A DNA stretch of 6,026 nucleotides from positions 1 through 6,026 of the forward strand of contig JASLJB010000251.1 in assembly GCA_030152605.1 (NCBI GenBank), written 5' to 3'. This document shows, one piece after another, positions 1 through 5,407 of the stretch; position 1 is the stretch's first letter, and each line of letters opens with the position of its first letter. The notes under the pieces were generated by a model that worked only from the letters and a program-made list of their open reading frames with translations, was not told the DNA's origin and ran no database searches. The translations under genes were made by a program, and so were the position numbers. Source of the DNA: Acinetobacter sp. Lineage in GTDB: Bacteria > Pseudomonadota > Gammaproteobacteria > Pseudomonadales > Moraxellaceae.

Positions 1-459
1 CCAATCTAAACCACCCCCCGCATATCTCAAGTTTTCAACTTTAATGCCTTGAATATACGCGCCTAAGATTACACCTTGAAAGAAACTGGCCAAGATCGAT
101 CCACCGATAAAGGCCTTGTCCCACCAATGTTTACTTTTATGTGCCTTAAAGCGGAATTCAAATGCCACTCCACGAAAAATCAGTGCGATTACCATCAGGA
201 TAATCGGCATATACAGCGCAGACAGTACGGTGGCATATACCAAAGGAAATGCTGCATATAATGCCGCGCCGCCCAGTACCATCCAGGTTTCGTTACCATC
301 CCAAACTGGTGCGACGGTATTCATCATCACATCACGTTCTTGCTGACCTTGAATAAAGGGAAATAAAATCCCAATCCCCAAGTCAAAACCATCGAGCACC
401 ACATAGATCAATACACCGATGGCGATAATCACAATCCAAATCAAGGATAAATCGATCAT
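1..459 (-). CDS. cydB: Cytochrome bd-type quinol oxidase subunit II, CioB/CydB (N-terminal 153 residues; continues past the window edge)
   Basis: This is the integral-membrane partner of CydA in the bd-type quinol:O2 oxidoreductase of the inner membrane. The frame is open from ATG 459-457 to base 1 with no stop, so only the N-terminal 153 residues are visible. Residues 7-33 form a first hydrophobic helix that runs into the family motif DGFDLGIGILFPF (about 22-34). The motif NTVAPVWDGNETW (about 48-60) follows, then hydrophobic segments at about 62-103 and FRGVAFEFR at about 105-113. By recollection this fits the cyanide-insensitive CioB branch better than E. coli bd-I CydB, which has VTDGFDMG and IAPHWDGNQVW. 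The start codon overlaps the cydA stop (ATGA). An AGGAG sequence lies 8 bases upstream inside cydA, so translation is probably coupled. Any CydX- or DUF2474-type small subunit would lie beyond base 1 and cannot be judged. Confidence 0.95.
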   Translation of the reverse strand, partial: MIDLSLIWIVIIAIGVLIYVVLDGFDLGIGILFPFIQGQQERDVMMNTVAPVWDGNETWMVLGGAALYAAFPLVYATVLSALYMPIILMVIALIFRGVAFEFRFKAHKSKHWWDKAFIGGSILASFFQGVILGAYIQGIKVENLRYAGGGLDW

Positions 460-1913
460 TTGTCATGCTCCTGTTTTTGAGTATCCTGATTTTTATCGGT
501 GTTTTGCTCGATATCATCTTCGATACTGCTGAGTGGACGTTTAGAGGCTTGAATCACCGCCATGTCACCATGTAACTCAGGATCGGCATGTACGAATTCT
601 GGGCCTTTGTGCATTAGTTTCAACATATAGTAAATGCCGACTCCAAACACAACACAGTACACCACCACAAAAATAATTAAACTCAAGCCGACTTGTTCAG
701 CCGACACAGGCGATAAACCATCTTTGGTCCGCATTACGCCATACACCACCCACGGCTGGCGACCGACCTCTGTGGTAAACCAACCGGCCAATAGCGCGAT
801 AAAACCTGAGGGGCCCATAGCCAAGGCAAAACGATGCAACCATTTATTTTCATAAAGCTTTTGATTACGGCGTAACACTAAAGCAGACAGTGCCAATAAC
901 AACATCAGCACCCCTAGACCCACCATGATTCGGAAGCTCCAAAACACCACCAATGAGTTTGGACGATCTTCAGCAGGAAAGTCTTTTAGGCCTGTGACGG
1001 TGCCATCCAGACTATGCGTCATGATGAGGCTACCGAGATTGGGAATCCCCACTGCATATTTGGTTTCTTCCGCTTGCATATCCGGAATACCAAATAGGTA
1101 CAACGGCATACCGCTGTCATGGTTGGTTTCCCAATGCCCTTCAATCGCAGCAAGTTTGGCTGGTTGATGCTTAAGCGTATTCAGCCCGTGCATATCCCCA
1201 ATCAAGACTTGCAATGGTGCTAGGAATAGAATCATCCACAGCGCCATCGAAAACGAAGTTTTAACTAAAGCGTCACGGCGTCCCTTGAGCAAATGCCAAG
1301 CCGAAGTTCCCGCGACCAATAAGGCAGACACCAAGAATGCAGCGGCGGCCATATGTGCCAAGCGATAAGGGAAAGAGGGATTAAATACAATCGCGAACCA
1401 ATCCACGGGCACGATGATGCCATTTTCAATACTGAAGCCTTGTGGGGTTTGCATCCAACTGTTTGAAGACAAAATCCAAAACATGGAAATACAGGTTCCG
1501 ATCGCCACCATCAAGGTTGCAAAGAAATGCGCGCGTGGTCCGACCCGGCCCCAACCAAACAGCATAATGCCCAAAAAGCCGGCTTCCAAAAAGAACGCAC
1601 TGAGCACTTCATAAGTCAGTAAAGGGCCGGTAATACTTCCCGCAATACGTGAAAACTCACTCCAGTTGGTACCGAATTGATAGCTCATCACCACGCCGGA
1701 GACCACGCCCATACCAAATGCGACGGCAAAAATTTTTGCCCAAAATTTAAATAAGTCTTGATATACCGGATTTTTGGTCTTTAACCAGCGCCATTCGAGA
1801 ACGGCTAAGAAGCTGGCTAATCCGATTGAAATTGCAGGAAAAATGATGTGAAAAGACACTGTGAATGCAAATTGGATACGTGCCAATTCGAGTGCCGTTA
1901 AGCCTAAATTCAT
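456..1913 (-). CDS. cydA: Cytochrome bd-type quinol oxidase subunit I, short-Q-loop (CioA/CydA) form
   Basis: This haem-bearing subunit oxidises quinol and reduces O2 to water in the inner membrane. The protein has 485 residues and about nine hydrophobic segments. Residues known from E. coli CydA can be placed by alignment by eye: His22 (H19), Glu102 and Glu110 (E99, E107), His187 (H186), Lys253 and Glu258 in KLAAIE (K252, E257 of the quinol site), Met330 in FRIM (M393), and Glu382 in GWFTTEVGRQPW (E445). From Glu258 to Met330 there are 72 residues against 136 in E. coli, so the Q-loop is about 64 residues shorter, as in CioA of cyanide-insensitive oxidases. The last ~45 residues form a hydrophilic Asp/Glu/Gln/Lys-rich tail. 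AAGGTGG lies a few bases before ATG 1913-1911, within the end of the upstream 62-aa ORF, whose TGA overlaps this ATG. The stop overlaps cydB in the same way. The identity is secure; whether to call it cioA or cydA is a naming choice. Confidence 0.97.
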   Translation of the reverse strand: MNLGLTALELARIQFAFTVSFHIIFPAISIGLASFLAVLEWRWLKTKNPVYQDLFKFWAKIFAVAFGMGVVSGVVMSYQFGTNWSEFSRIAGSITGPLLTYEVLSAFFLEAGFLGIMLFGWGRVGPRAHFFATLMVAIGTCISMFWILSSNSWMQTPQGFSIENGIIVPVDWFAIVFNPSFPYRLAHMAAAAFLVSALLVAGTSAWHLLKGRRDALVKTSFSMALWMILFLAPLQVLIGDMHGLNTLKHQPAKLAAIEGHWETNHDSGMPLYLFGIPDMQAEETKYAVGIPNLGSLIMTHSLDGTVTGLKDFPAEDRPNSLVVFWSFRIMVGLGVLMLLLALSALVLRRNQKLYENKWLHRFALAMGPSGFIALLAGWFTTEVGRQPWVVYGVMRTKDGLSPVSAEQVGLSLIIFVVVYCVVFGVGIYYMLKLMHKGPEFVHADPELHGDMAVIQASKRPLSSIEDDIEQNTDKNQDTQKQEHDK

Positions 1914-2098
1914 TGCACCACCTTTTTCATCATGATGTTACGCAGAGATCGTATCAACGGTTGTGTGCCAAGTTGGTGATGTAACACATGTTGTGTGTTT
2001 TTTACCCAACTCTGCCATTGAAGCAGGATTAAAGCAGGATGAAAAGCTTTTTTTCCGGCCGCAGTTTCGCGTAAATTCGTATTCAGAATATCGAACAT
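1910..2098 (-). CDS. Small protein of unknown function (62 aa), translationally coupled to cydA
   Basis: I do not recognise this protein. It has 62 residues, is basic and His/Gln-rich (for example the segment VLHHQ), contains two Trp residues (WQSW) and shows no convincing membrane helix or signal peptide. The main evidence that it is real is its position. Its TGA (1912-1910) overlaps the cydA ATG (1913-1911) as ATGA, and the cydA ribosome-binding site lies in its last codons. The cydA/cydB junction has the same arrangement. Codon choice resembles that of neighbouring genes. The start ATG (2098-2096) has only a weak GAG about 7 bases upstream. It begins 50 bases after the DUF2946-like gene, with no terminator between. 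It could be an assembly or accessory protein for the oxidase, or a leader peptide whose translation feeds ribosomes into cydA. It could also be a chance ORF, but the coupling makes that less likely. Confidence 0.62.
   Translation of the reverse strand: MFDILNTNLRETAAGKKAFHPALILLQWQSWVKNTQHVLHHQLGTQPLIRSLRNIMMKKVVQ
1911..1930 (-). promoter_or_regulatory. cydA ribosome-binding site and start, embedded in the end of the 62-aa ORF
   Basis: On the minus strand AAAAAGGTGGTGCA runs directly into the cydA ATG, which gives a Shine-Dalgarno-like AAGGTGG about 4-6 bases before the start. The same bases encode the last Lys-Val-Val-Gln codons of the upstream ORF. This fixes the cydA start and suggests termination-reinitiation coupling. 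Confidence 0.75.
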
Positions 2099-2148
2099 AA
2101 GGAATCTCAGTCTATTGTTGTCAATTAAAGATTAGAGTTTTGAATGAC

Positions 2149-2637
2149 TTAAACAACTGAGGATGGTGGTGCGCGACTTTGTGGGAGCAGATAAAGGAAT
2201 TTGCGCTCAAAGAATGCCAATAGCGCAGATTTTTGTTCAACCAATACACGGACGTGTACGCTGACTAAAATTTCACTGACACCGAGTGTCGGCGGTAAAA
2301 TTAAATTGCCATAGACATTACAGTACTGGCATTGGTGACTGAGGTCATGCAGATGATGAGAGTGTTGTTTAACCGGTTGATATAACCACTGCTCAACAGC
2401 ATGTGATGCCTCAGTATGCTGCGCTTCTGATGGATGAAGAAGATCTAAAGATTGAAATAATTGTTGTTGATTGCGGTGTTCAGAAATGGGCTGGGAAATC
2501 GTTTCACAGACTGATGCAATTTGATATTGCTCAGGCAATAACGGCTGTAAAAAAACCGAGATCTGTAAAAGTACTGTTGCGAAAGCAAGCAGCAGCCCAC
2601 TGGTTTTAAACAAAATGATATGCTCAGACCCAAACAC
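2149..2637 (-). CDS. DUF2946-like protein with N-terminal hydrophobic segment and His/Cys motif
   Basis: This is a 162-residue protein if it starts at GTG 2637. Residues about 8-33 form a hydrophobic stretch (LLLAFATVLLQISVFLQPLL) that looks like a signal or anchor segment, so the rest is probably periplasmic. A His-rich run HSHHLH (92-97) is followed by HQCQYC (101-106), a C-x-x-C pair with an adjacent His that could bind a metal. Cys44 is a third cysteine. The C-terminus carries RAPP (155-158). The layout of leader with LLQ, mid-protein H-C-x-x-C and terminal R-x-PP matches my memory of the DUF2946 family, some members of which sit near copper or TonB-type metal-uptake genes. No biochemical role is established that I know of. 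The start is uncertain: GTG has GGAAA only about 1 base away, while TTG at residue 9 has a GAG at about 9 bases. The gene lies upstream of the 62-aa ORF and cydAB on the same strand with no visible terminator between. Confidence 0.72.
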   Translation of the reverse strand: MFGSEHIILFKTSGLLLAFATVLLQISVFLQPLLPEQYQIASVCETISQPISEHRNQQQLFQSLDLLHPSEAQHTEASHAVEQWLYQPVKQHSHHLHDLSHQCQYCNVYGNLILPPTLGVSEILVSVHVRVLVEQKSALLAFFERKFLYLLPQSRAPPSSVV

Positions 2638-2711
2638 TTTCCGAACAAAAAACCATCGTATTGCGAGAACGTTCTGTCATCTCAACCACCAAACCATACT
2701 TACATTAGTTA

Positions 2712-2723
2712 ACACTATAGTGT
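2712..2723. repeat. 12-bp perfect palindrome upstream of the DUF2946-like gene; possible operator
   Basis: ACACTATAGTGT is its own reverse complement. It lies about 75 bases before the GTG start of the DUF2946-like gene and contains a -10-like TATAGT on the minus strand, where an operator overlapping a promoter would sit. I do not recognise the regulator. A 12-bp palindrome in AT-rich DNA can arise by chance. Confidence 0.3.
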
Positions 2724-3060
2724 ATAGAAAATGAGATTTAAAGTGGTCTGTGTCCGTTGCATCACGTGGTCTGATCGCAGTATTTCAAGCATTTCCAAAT
2801 CAGGTATATTTAAATAATTGATTATAAAAATTAAAATATAAATCCAATAAATACCAAGCGCCACGGTTGGTTACAATTAAAAAAGCGTCAGGCTAAAATT
2901 AATTTAAAATCACATCAATATCGCCATGCAGATTTATACCAAATGATATATCGCCACTCGAATCTGTTGAGATTTTGATTTGAAAATATGCGAATAGGTT
3001 CTGTTGAGCGCAGTCTTGATGGGAGTCGTTTTGGATTAGAATAAAGTTTGATGCAACAAA

Positions 3061-3092
3061 AAGGCAGTCGGGTCGAGATCACGGACTGCCTT
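3061..3092 (-). terminator. Intrinsic terminator downstream of the 167-aa gene
   Basis: On the minus strand AAGGCAGTC (3092-3084) pairs perfectly over 9 bp with GACTGCCTT (3069-3061) around a 14-base loop. It is followed by a T-tract (TTTTTG counting the end of the stem). The plus strand has no T-tract after the stem, so the terminator serves minus-strand transcription. It lies about 57 bases past the stop of the 167-aa gene and separates that gene from the DUF2946/cyd group. Confidence 0.85.
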
Positions 3093-3100
3093 AGAATTTC

Positions 3101-3152
3101 ATCCAGTTTGAGCTGGATCGATCTTAATCAGCTCTAATTAAGATCGGATCAG
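3101..3152 (-). other. Tandem hairpins overlapping the stop codon of the 167-aa gene, able to form alternative pairings
   Basis: CGATCTTAAT (3119-3128) pairs over 10 bp with ATTAAGATCG (3137-3146) around an 8-base loop. Next to it ATCCAG (3101-3106) pairs with CTGGAT (3113-3118). The longer stem can be extended past a 3-base internal mismatch by CTG (3113-3115) with CAG (3150-3152). That extension takes bases needed by the short hairpin and includes part of the TGA stop (3149-3151). The two structures are therefore partly exclusive. They may simply stabilise the 3' end before the terminator at 3061-3092. Confidence 0.5.
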
Positions 3153-3652
3153 TTGAATTTGACCTCTAGTACTTGGGCTGAAACAGTATTCGCCCAAAGT
3201 TGTCTCAATGTCGGCAAATAAAACTTCTCACCCAGATTCACCAACTCTGCATCAATGAGCGCATGGATCTCATGCAATAAAATATAATCCAAGTCGACTT
3301 GTGACAGTTGTTTCTGGGTCAGTTTGTAGTTTTGGCGCTGTGCTTGAGCCTGCTTCACCAGTTCATCCGCAAAACTTTTACTTTTATATTGGGTAATCGC
3401 ATTTAGACGTAGTTCAACAAAACCCCAGCCTTGGAGTAGTTTTTGAAAGGTTTCAAAGTCTCGGCTGGTGGATTCCCACGTCATATCGTCTAAGTTTTCA
3501 TCTTCTGGCAAAACAGGCAGCAATAGCTCCATAACGCTCGGAAAGATCTTTTTAAAATTCAAAATAAATTTAACAGGATGCTCACCTGGATAATCTTTAA
3601 ATTGCACATTTTCTTGAACATCGGTTAAATATATAGCTAGCATCATTATCAT
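3149..3652 (-). CDS. Hypothetical protein, 167 aa, probably cytoplasmic
   Basis: I do not recognise this family. It has no signal peptide, no membrane helix and no Cys residue. It looks mostly helical, with an acidic patch EDENLDDMTWE (50-60), a Gln/Lys-rich probably amphipathic segment (about 97-118) and a His-containing stretch LLHEIHALID (125-134). No catalytic motif is evident. The N-terminus has clustered Met codons (MIMM). ATG 3652 has almost no Shine-Dalgarno, while the third or fourth codon has AAG about 6-9 bases upstream, so the true start may be 2-3 residues later. The gene stands alone: the fumC terminator lies upstream and its own terminator downstream. Ordinary codon use and flanking signals support a real gene, perhaps lineage-specific. 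Confidence 0.8.
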   Translation of the reverse strand: MIMMLAIYLTDVQENVQFKDYPGEHPVKFILNFKKIFPSVMELLLPVLPEDENLDDMTWESTSRDFETFQKLLQGWGFVELRLNAITQYKSKSFADELVKQAQAQRQNYKLTQKQLSQVDLDYILLHEIHALIDAELVNLGEKFYLPTLRQLWANTVSAQVLEVKFN

Positions 3653-3674
3653 CTTGCAGTTTCAATCAAGGCCT

Positions 3675-3680
3675 ATTGTA
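3675..3680 (-). promoter_or_regulatory. Possible -10 box for the 167-aa gene
   Basis: TACAAT on the minus strand (3680-3675) matches TATAAT at 5 of 6 positions. It lies 22 bases before the ATG at 3652 and after the fumC terminator. No good -35 hexamer is seen 16-18 bases upstream, so this rests on position and the -10 match only. Confidence 0.35.
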
Positions 3681-3731
3681 CGCATTTAGCCGTCAGAGAA
3701 ATACCACTGCCCTGAGAGATTCACAAAAAAT

Positions 3732-3771
3732 AAGGCTTGGACACTGAGTATTCCCTCCTCATCCAAGCCTT
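3732..3771 (-). terminator. Intrinsic terminator of fumC
   Basis: On the minus strand AAGGCTTGGA (3771-3762) and TCCAAGCCTT (3741-3732) form a perfect 10-bp stem with a 20-base loop. Bases within the loop (TGAG and CTCA) could pair further. The 3' arm is followed by ATTTTTTG (3731-3724), a good U-tract. It begins about 78 bases after the fumC stop and isolates fumC from the 167-aa gene. The plus strand has only a short TTTT after the stem. Confidence 0.88.
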
Positions 3772-3848
3772 TTCGACACTCGTGGCTCACAACTCGCGCT
3801 GTGATGGGCTCATCAGACGATACCCATCTGTTAAGGGCTGATGTGCTG

Positions 3849-5243
3849 TTATTTCACATTAGGTGCAACCATTTTCGCCGGTTGTACCACTTCATCAAAC
3901 TGCTCAGCGGTGACCAGACCCAGTTCAACTGCAACCTGTTTTAAAGTCTTGCCTTGTTTAAATGCAGTTTTGGCCACTTTTGCTGCATTCTCATAACCAA
4001 TCACTGGATTGAGTGCAGTGACCAACATCAAAGAGTTATGTAGGAAGAAATCAATTTTTTCTCGATTAGGTTCAATGCCCACCGCACAGTGTTGATTGAA
4101 GCTATTGCAAGCATCGCCCAATAACTGAATCGATTGGATTAAGTTAAAAGCAATCACGGGCATGAATACATTCAGTTCAAAATTCCCAGATGCACCGGCA
4201 AAGTTAATCGTGGTGTCATTGCCCATCACTTGTGCCACCACCATGGTCATGGCTTCACATTGGGTCGGATTGACTTTGCCCGGCATAATACTCGAACCTG
4301 GCTCATTCTCTGGAATTGACAGTTCTCCGAGACCACAACGTGGGCCACTCGCCAACCAGCGAATATCATTGGCGATCTTATTTAAGCTGGCGGCTAGGGT
4401 TTTGAGGGCACCTGAAGCAAAGACCGCAGCATCACGCCCTGCAAGTGCTTCAAATTTATTCGGCGCCGTCACGAAAGGAAGACCCGTTAATTGCGCCAAT
4501 TCGGCGGCGGCTTTTTCTGCATATTCAGGATGTGCATTCAATCCAGTCCCCACCGCTGTTCCGCCCAATGGCAACTCATATAACCATTGTAATGCCTGAT
4601 CTAAGCGTTTTAAGCCATTGTCGAGTTGGGTCACATAACCACCAAACTCTTGCCCCAGCGTAAGCGGCGTGGCGTCTTGTAGATGGGTACGGCCGATTTT
4701 AACGATGTCATTAAATTCGATCGACTTGTGTTGAAAGGTATCCCGGAGTTGACGTAGTGCGGGGATCAGCAATTCATTGATTTGTAAGCTTGCTGCCACA
4801 TGGATCGCCGTCGGAAATGAATCATTGGTCGATTGGGCACGATTGACATGATCATTGGGATGGACTGGCTGTTGTGAACCCAGCGCATTGCCCAGTTTTT
4901 GATTGGCGATATTGGCAATCACTTCATTGGCATTCATATTGCTCTGTGTGCCAGAGCCGGTCTGCCACACCACCAAAGGGAATTGATCATCCCATTGACC
5001 TGCAATAACTTCATCGGCCGCATCGACAATATAGCCCGCGATTTCTGTACTGATTTGATTGAGTTGTGCATTCGTGCTCGCTGCTGCCTTCTTGACCAGC
5101 CCCATCGCGCGGATCATTGGTCTGGGCATATGCTCGCTACCGATTTTAAAATTTTGAACGCTACGTTGGGTCTGTGCCCCCCATAGCGCCTGACTTGGAA
5201 CTTCTACATCGCCCATCGTGTCATGTTCAATACGTGTTTGCAT
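3849..5243 (-). CDS. fumC: Fumarate hydratase class II (iron-independent fumarase C)
   Basis: This enzyme catalyses reversible hydration of fumarate to L-malate in the TCA cycle. It is a cytoplasmic homotetramer of the aspartase/fumarase superfamily and needs no Fe-S cluster. The protein has 464 residues (E. coli FumC has 467). Visible motifs are LWGAQTQRS (20-28), TGSGTQSNMN (95-104), HPNDHVNRAQSTND (128-141), GRTHLQDATP with catalytic His187 (184-193), and the signature GSSIMPGKVNP (316-326) with the mobile-loop serines at 317-318 and Lys323. SGSGT-type aspartase features are absent and the fit to FumC is clear. I chose ATG 5243 because GAGG lies about 6 bases upstream and the protein then begins like FumC (MQTRIEHDTMG). 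The frame stays open to a TTG at 5327, but those 28 residues are unlike the family and overlap the promoter. A Fur box and promoter lie upstream and a terminator downstream, so it is probably monocistronic. Confidence 0.97.
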   Translation of the reverse strand: MQTRIEHDTMGDVEVPSQALWGAQTQRSVQNFKIGSEHMPRPMIRAMGLVKKAAASTNAQLNQISTEIAGYIVDAADEVIAGQWDDQFPLVVWQTGSGTQSNMNANEVIANIANQKLGNALGSQQPVHPNDHVNRAQSTNDSFPTAIHVAASLQINELLIPALRQLRDTFQHKSIEFNDIVKIGRTHLQDATPLTLGQEFGGYVTQLDNGLKRLDQALQWLYELPLGGTAVGTGLNAHPEYAEKAAAELAQLTGLPFVTAPNKFEALAGRDAAVFASGALKTLAASLNKIANDIRWLASGPRCGLGELSIPENEPGSSIMPGKVNPTQCEAMTMVVAQVMGNDTTINFAGASGNFELNVFMPVIAFNLIQSIQLLGDACNSFNQHCAVGIEPNREKIDFFLHNSLMLVTALNPVIGYENAAKVAKTAFKQGKTLKQVAVELGLVTAEQFDEVVQPAKMVAPNVK

Positions 5244-5327
5244 ATCAACCTCATTGTCCTGATGAATCATCGCGCAACACACATGGCTTGGCTGCGTCGA
5301 CGGAAAGCACGATGAGATGTTAATCAA

Positions 5328-5355
5328 ATCCTAGTAACTTGTAAATGATAATCAA
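5328..5355 (-). promoter_or_regulatory. Putative sigma70 promoter of fumC
   Basis: On the minus strand TTGATT (5355-5350) and TAGGAT (5333-5328) are separated by 16 bases, each matching its consensus at 4 of 6 positions. Transcription would start near 5320, giving a leader of about 75-80 bases before the ATG at 5243. The -35 hexamer lies within the Fur box, the arrangement expected for direct repression. Other AT-rich hexamers nearby could also serve, so the exact boxes are uncertain. Confidence 0.45.
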
Positions 5356-5360
5356 TATCA
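5341..5360. promoter_or_regulatory. Fur box (ferric uptake regulator operator) upstream of fumC
   Basis: Bases 5341-5359 (GTAAATGATAATCAATATC) match the classical 19-bp Fur consensus GATAATGATAATCATTATC at 16 of 19 positions. In the 7-1-7 description (TGATAATnATTATCA), bases 5346-5360 match 13 of 14 defined positions. The site lies about 100 bases before the fumC ATG and overlaps the putative -35. In Pseudomonas aeruginosa fumC1 is in a Fur-repressed operon, so the regulation has precedent. The inference is repression by Fur-Fe2+ and induction in iron limitation. Confidence 0.85.
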
Positions 5361-5366
5361 AATATT

Positions 5367-5392
5367 GTGTTTAAAAAATGTAGTGTTTAAAA
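5367..5392. repeat. Short direct repeat GTGTTTAAAA x2 upstream of the Fur box
   Basis: GTGTTTAAAA occurs at 5367-5376 and again at 5383-5392, 16 bases apart start to start, just upstream of the fumC Fur box in the direction of transcription. It may be an UP-element-like A/T tract or an activator site, or chance in AT-rich DNA. No regulator is recognised. Confidence 0.3.
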
Positions 5393-5407
5393 GAGGATCA
5401 ATAGACT

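Larger units (their letters stand above)
2638..3148. other. AT-rich intergenic stretch, no gene supported
   Basis: These 511 bases hold no convincing CDS on either strand. Besides the hairpins at 3061-3152, listed separately, I see perfect palindromes at 2666-2675 (AGAACGTTCT) and 2712-2723 (ACACTATAGTGT). There are direct repeats ATATCGCCA at 2918-2926 and 2948-2956, exactly 30 bases apart, and GTGGTCTG at 2743-2750 and 2766-2773. The promoter for the minus-strand DUF2946-like gene should lie here. A perfect minus-strand TATAAT at 2826-2821 has a TTGGAT 15 bases upstream, which is short spacing. A TATAGT within the 2712-2723 palindrome is closer to the gene but has a poor -35. Neither is convincing alone. 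Confidence 0.6.

Noticed and set aside
2119..2124. Perfect minus-strand TTGACA just before the 62-aa ORF, as a separate cyd promoter
   Set aside because: No acceptable -10 exists 16-18 bases downstream, and transcription would start inside the ORF. An internal cyd promoter here is possible but unsupported.
2403..2648. Overlapping ORFs on both strands within the DUF2946-like gene (plus 2403-2609, minus 2445-2648)
   Set aside because: They compete with a frame that has a hydrophobic leader, an H-C-x-x-C motif and a family-like C-terminus. Neither alternative shows such features.
2997..3007. GGTTCTGTTG resembling the end of some IS6-family insertion sequences of Acinetobacter
   Set aside because: The match stops after about 10 bases. 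There is no transposase, no opposite inverted repeat and no target duplication nearby.
2988..3044. 18-codon plus-strand ORF (MRIGSVERSLDGSRFGLE)
   Set aside because: It has no Shine-Dalgarno, no plus-strand promoter and no terminator on that strand. It is too short to support from sequence alone.
3787..3843. Several short inverted repeats between the fumC stop and its terminator (for example GATGGG/CCCATC at 3803-3808 and 3823-3828)
   Set aside because: The stems are short and mutually overlapping with no U-tract. They are probably ordinary 3'UTR folding.
4162..4599. Plus-strand 145-codon ORF opposite fumC
   Set aside because: It is antisense to the conserved core of fumC, has no recognisable protein features and is the usual shadow of a GC-biased codon pattern.
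5244..5327. N-terminal extension of FumC by 28 residues from a TTG
   Set aside because: The extension has no ribosome-binding site and no resemblance to FumC N-termini, and it overlaps the likely promoter and leader. ATG 5243 has a good GAGG and gives the family-typical start.
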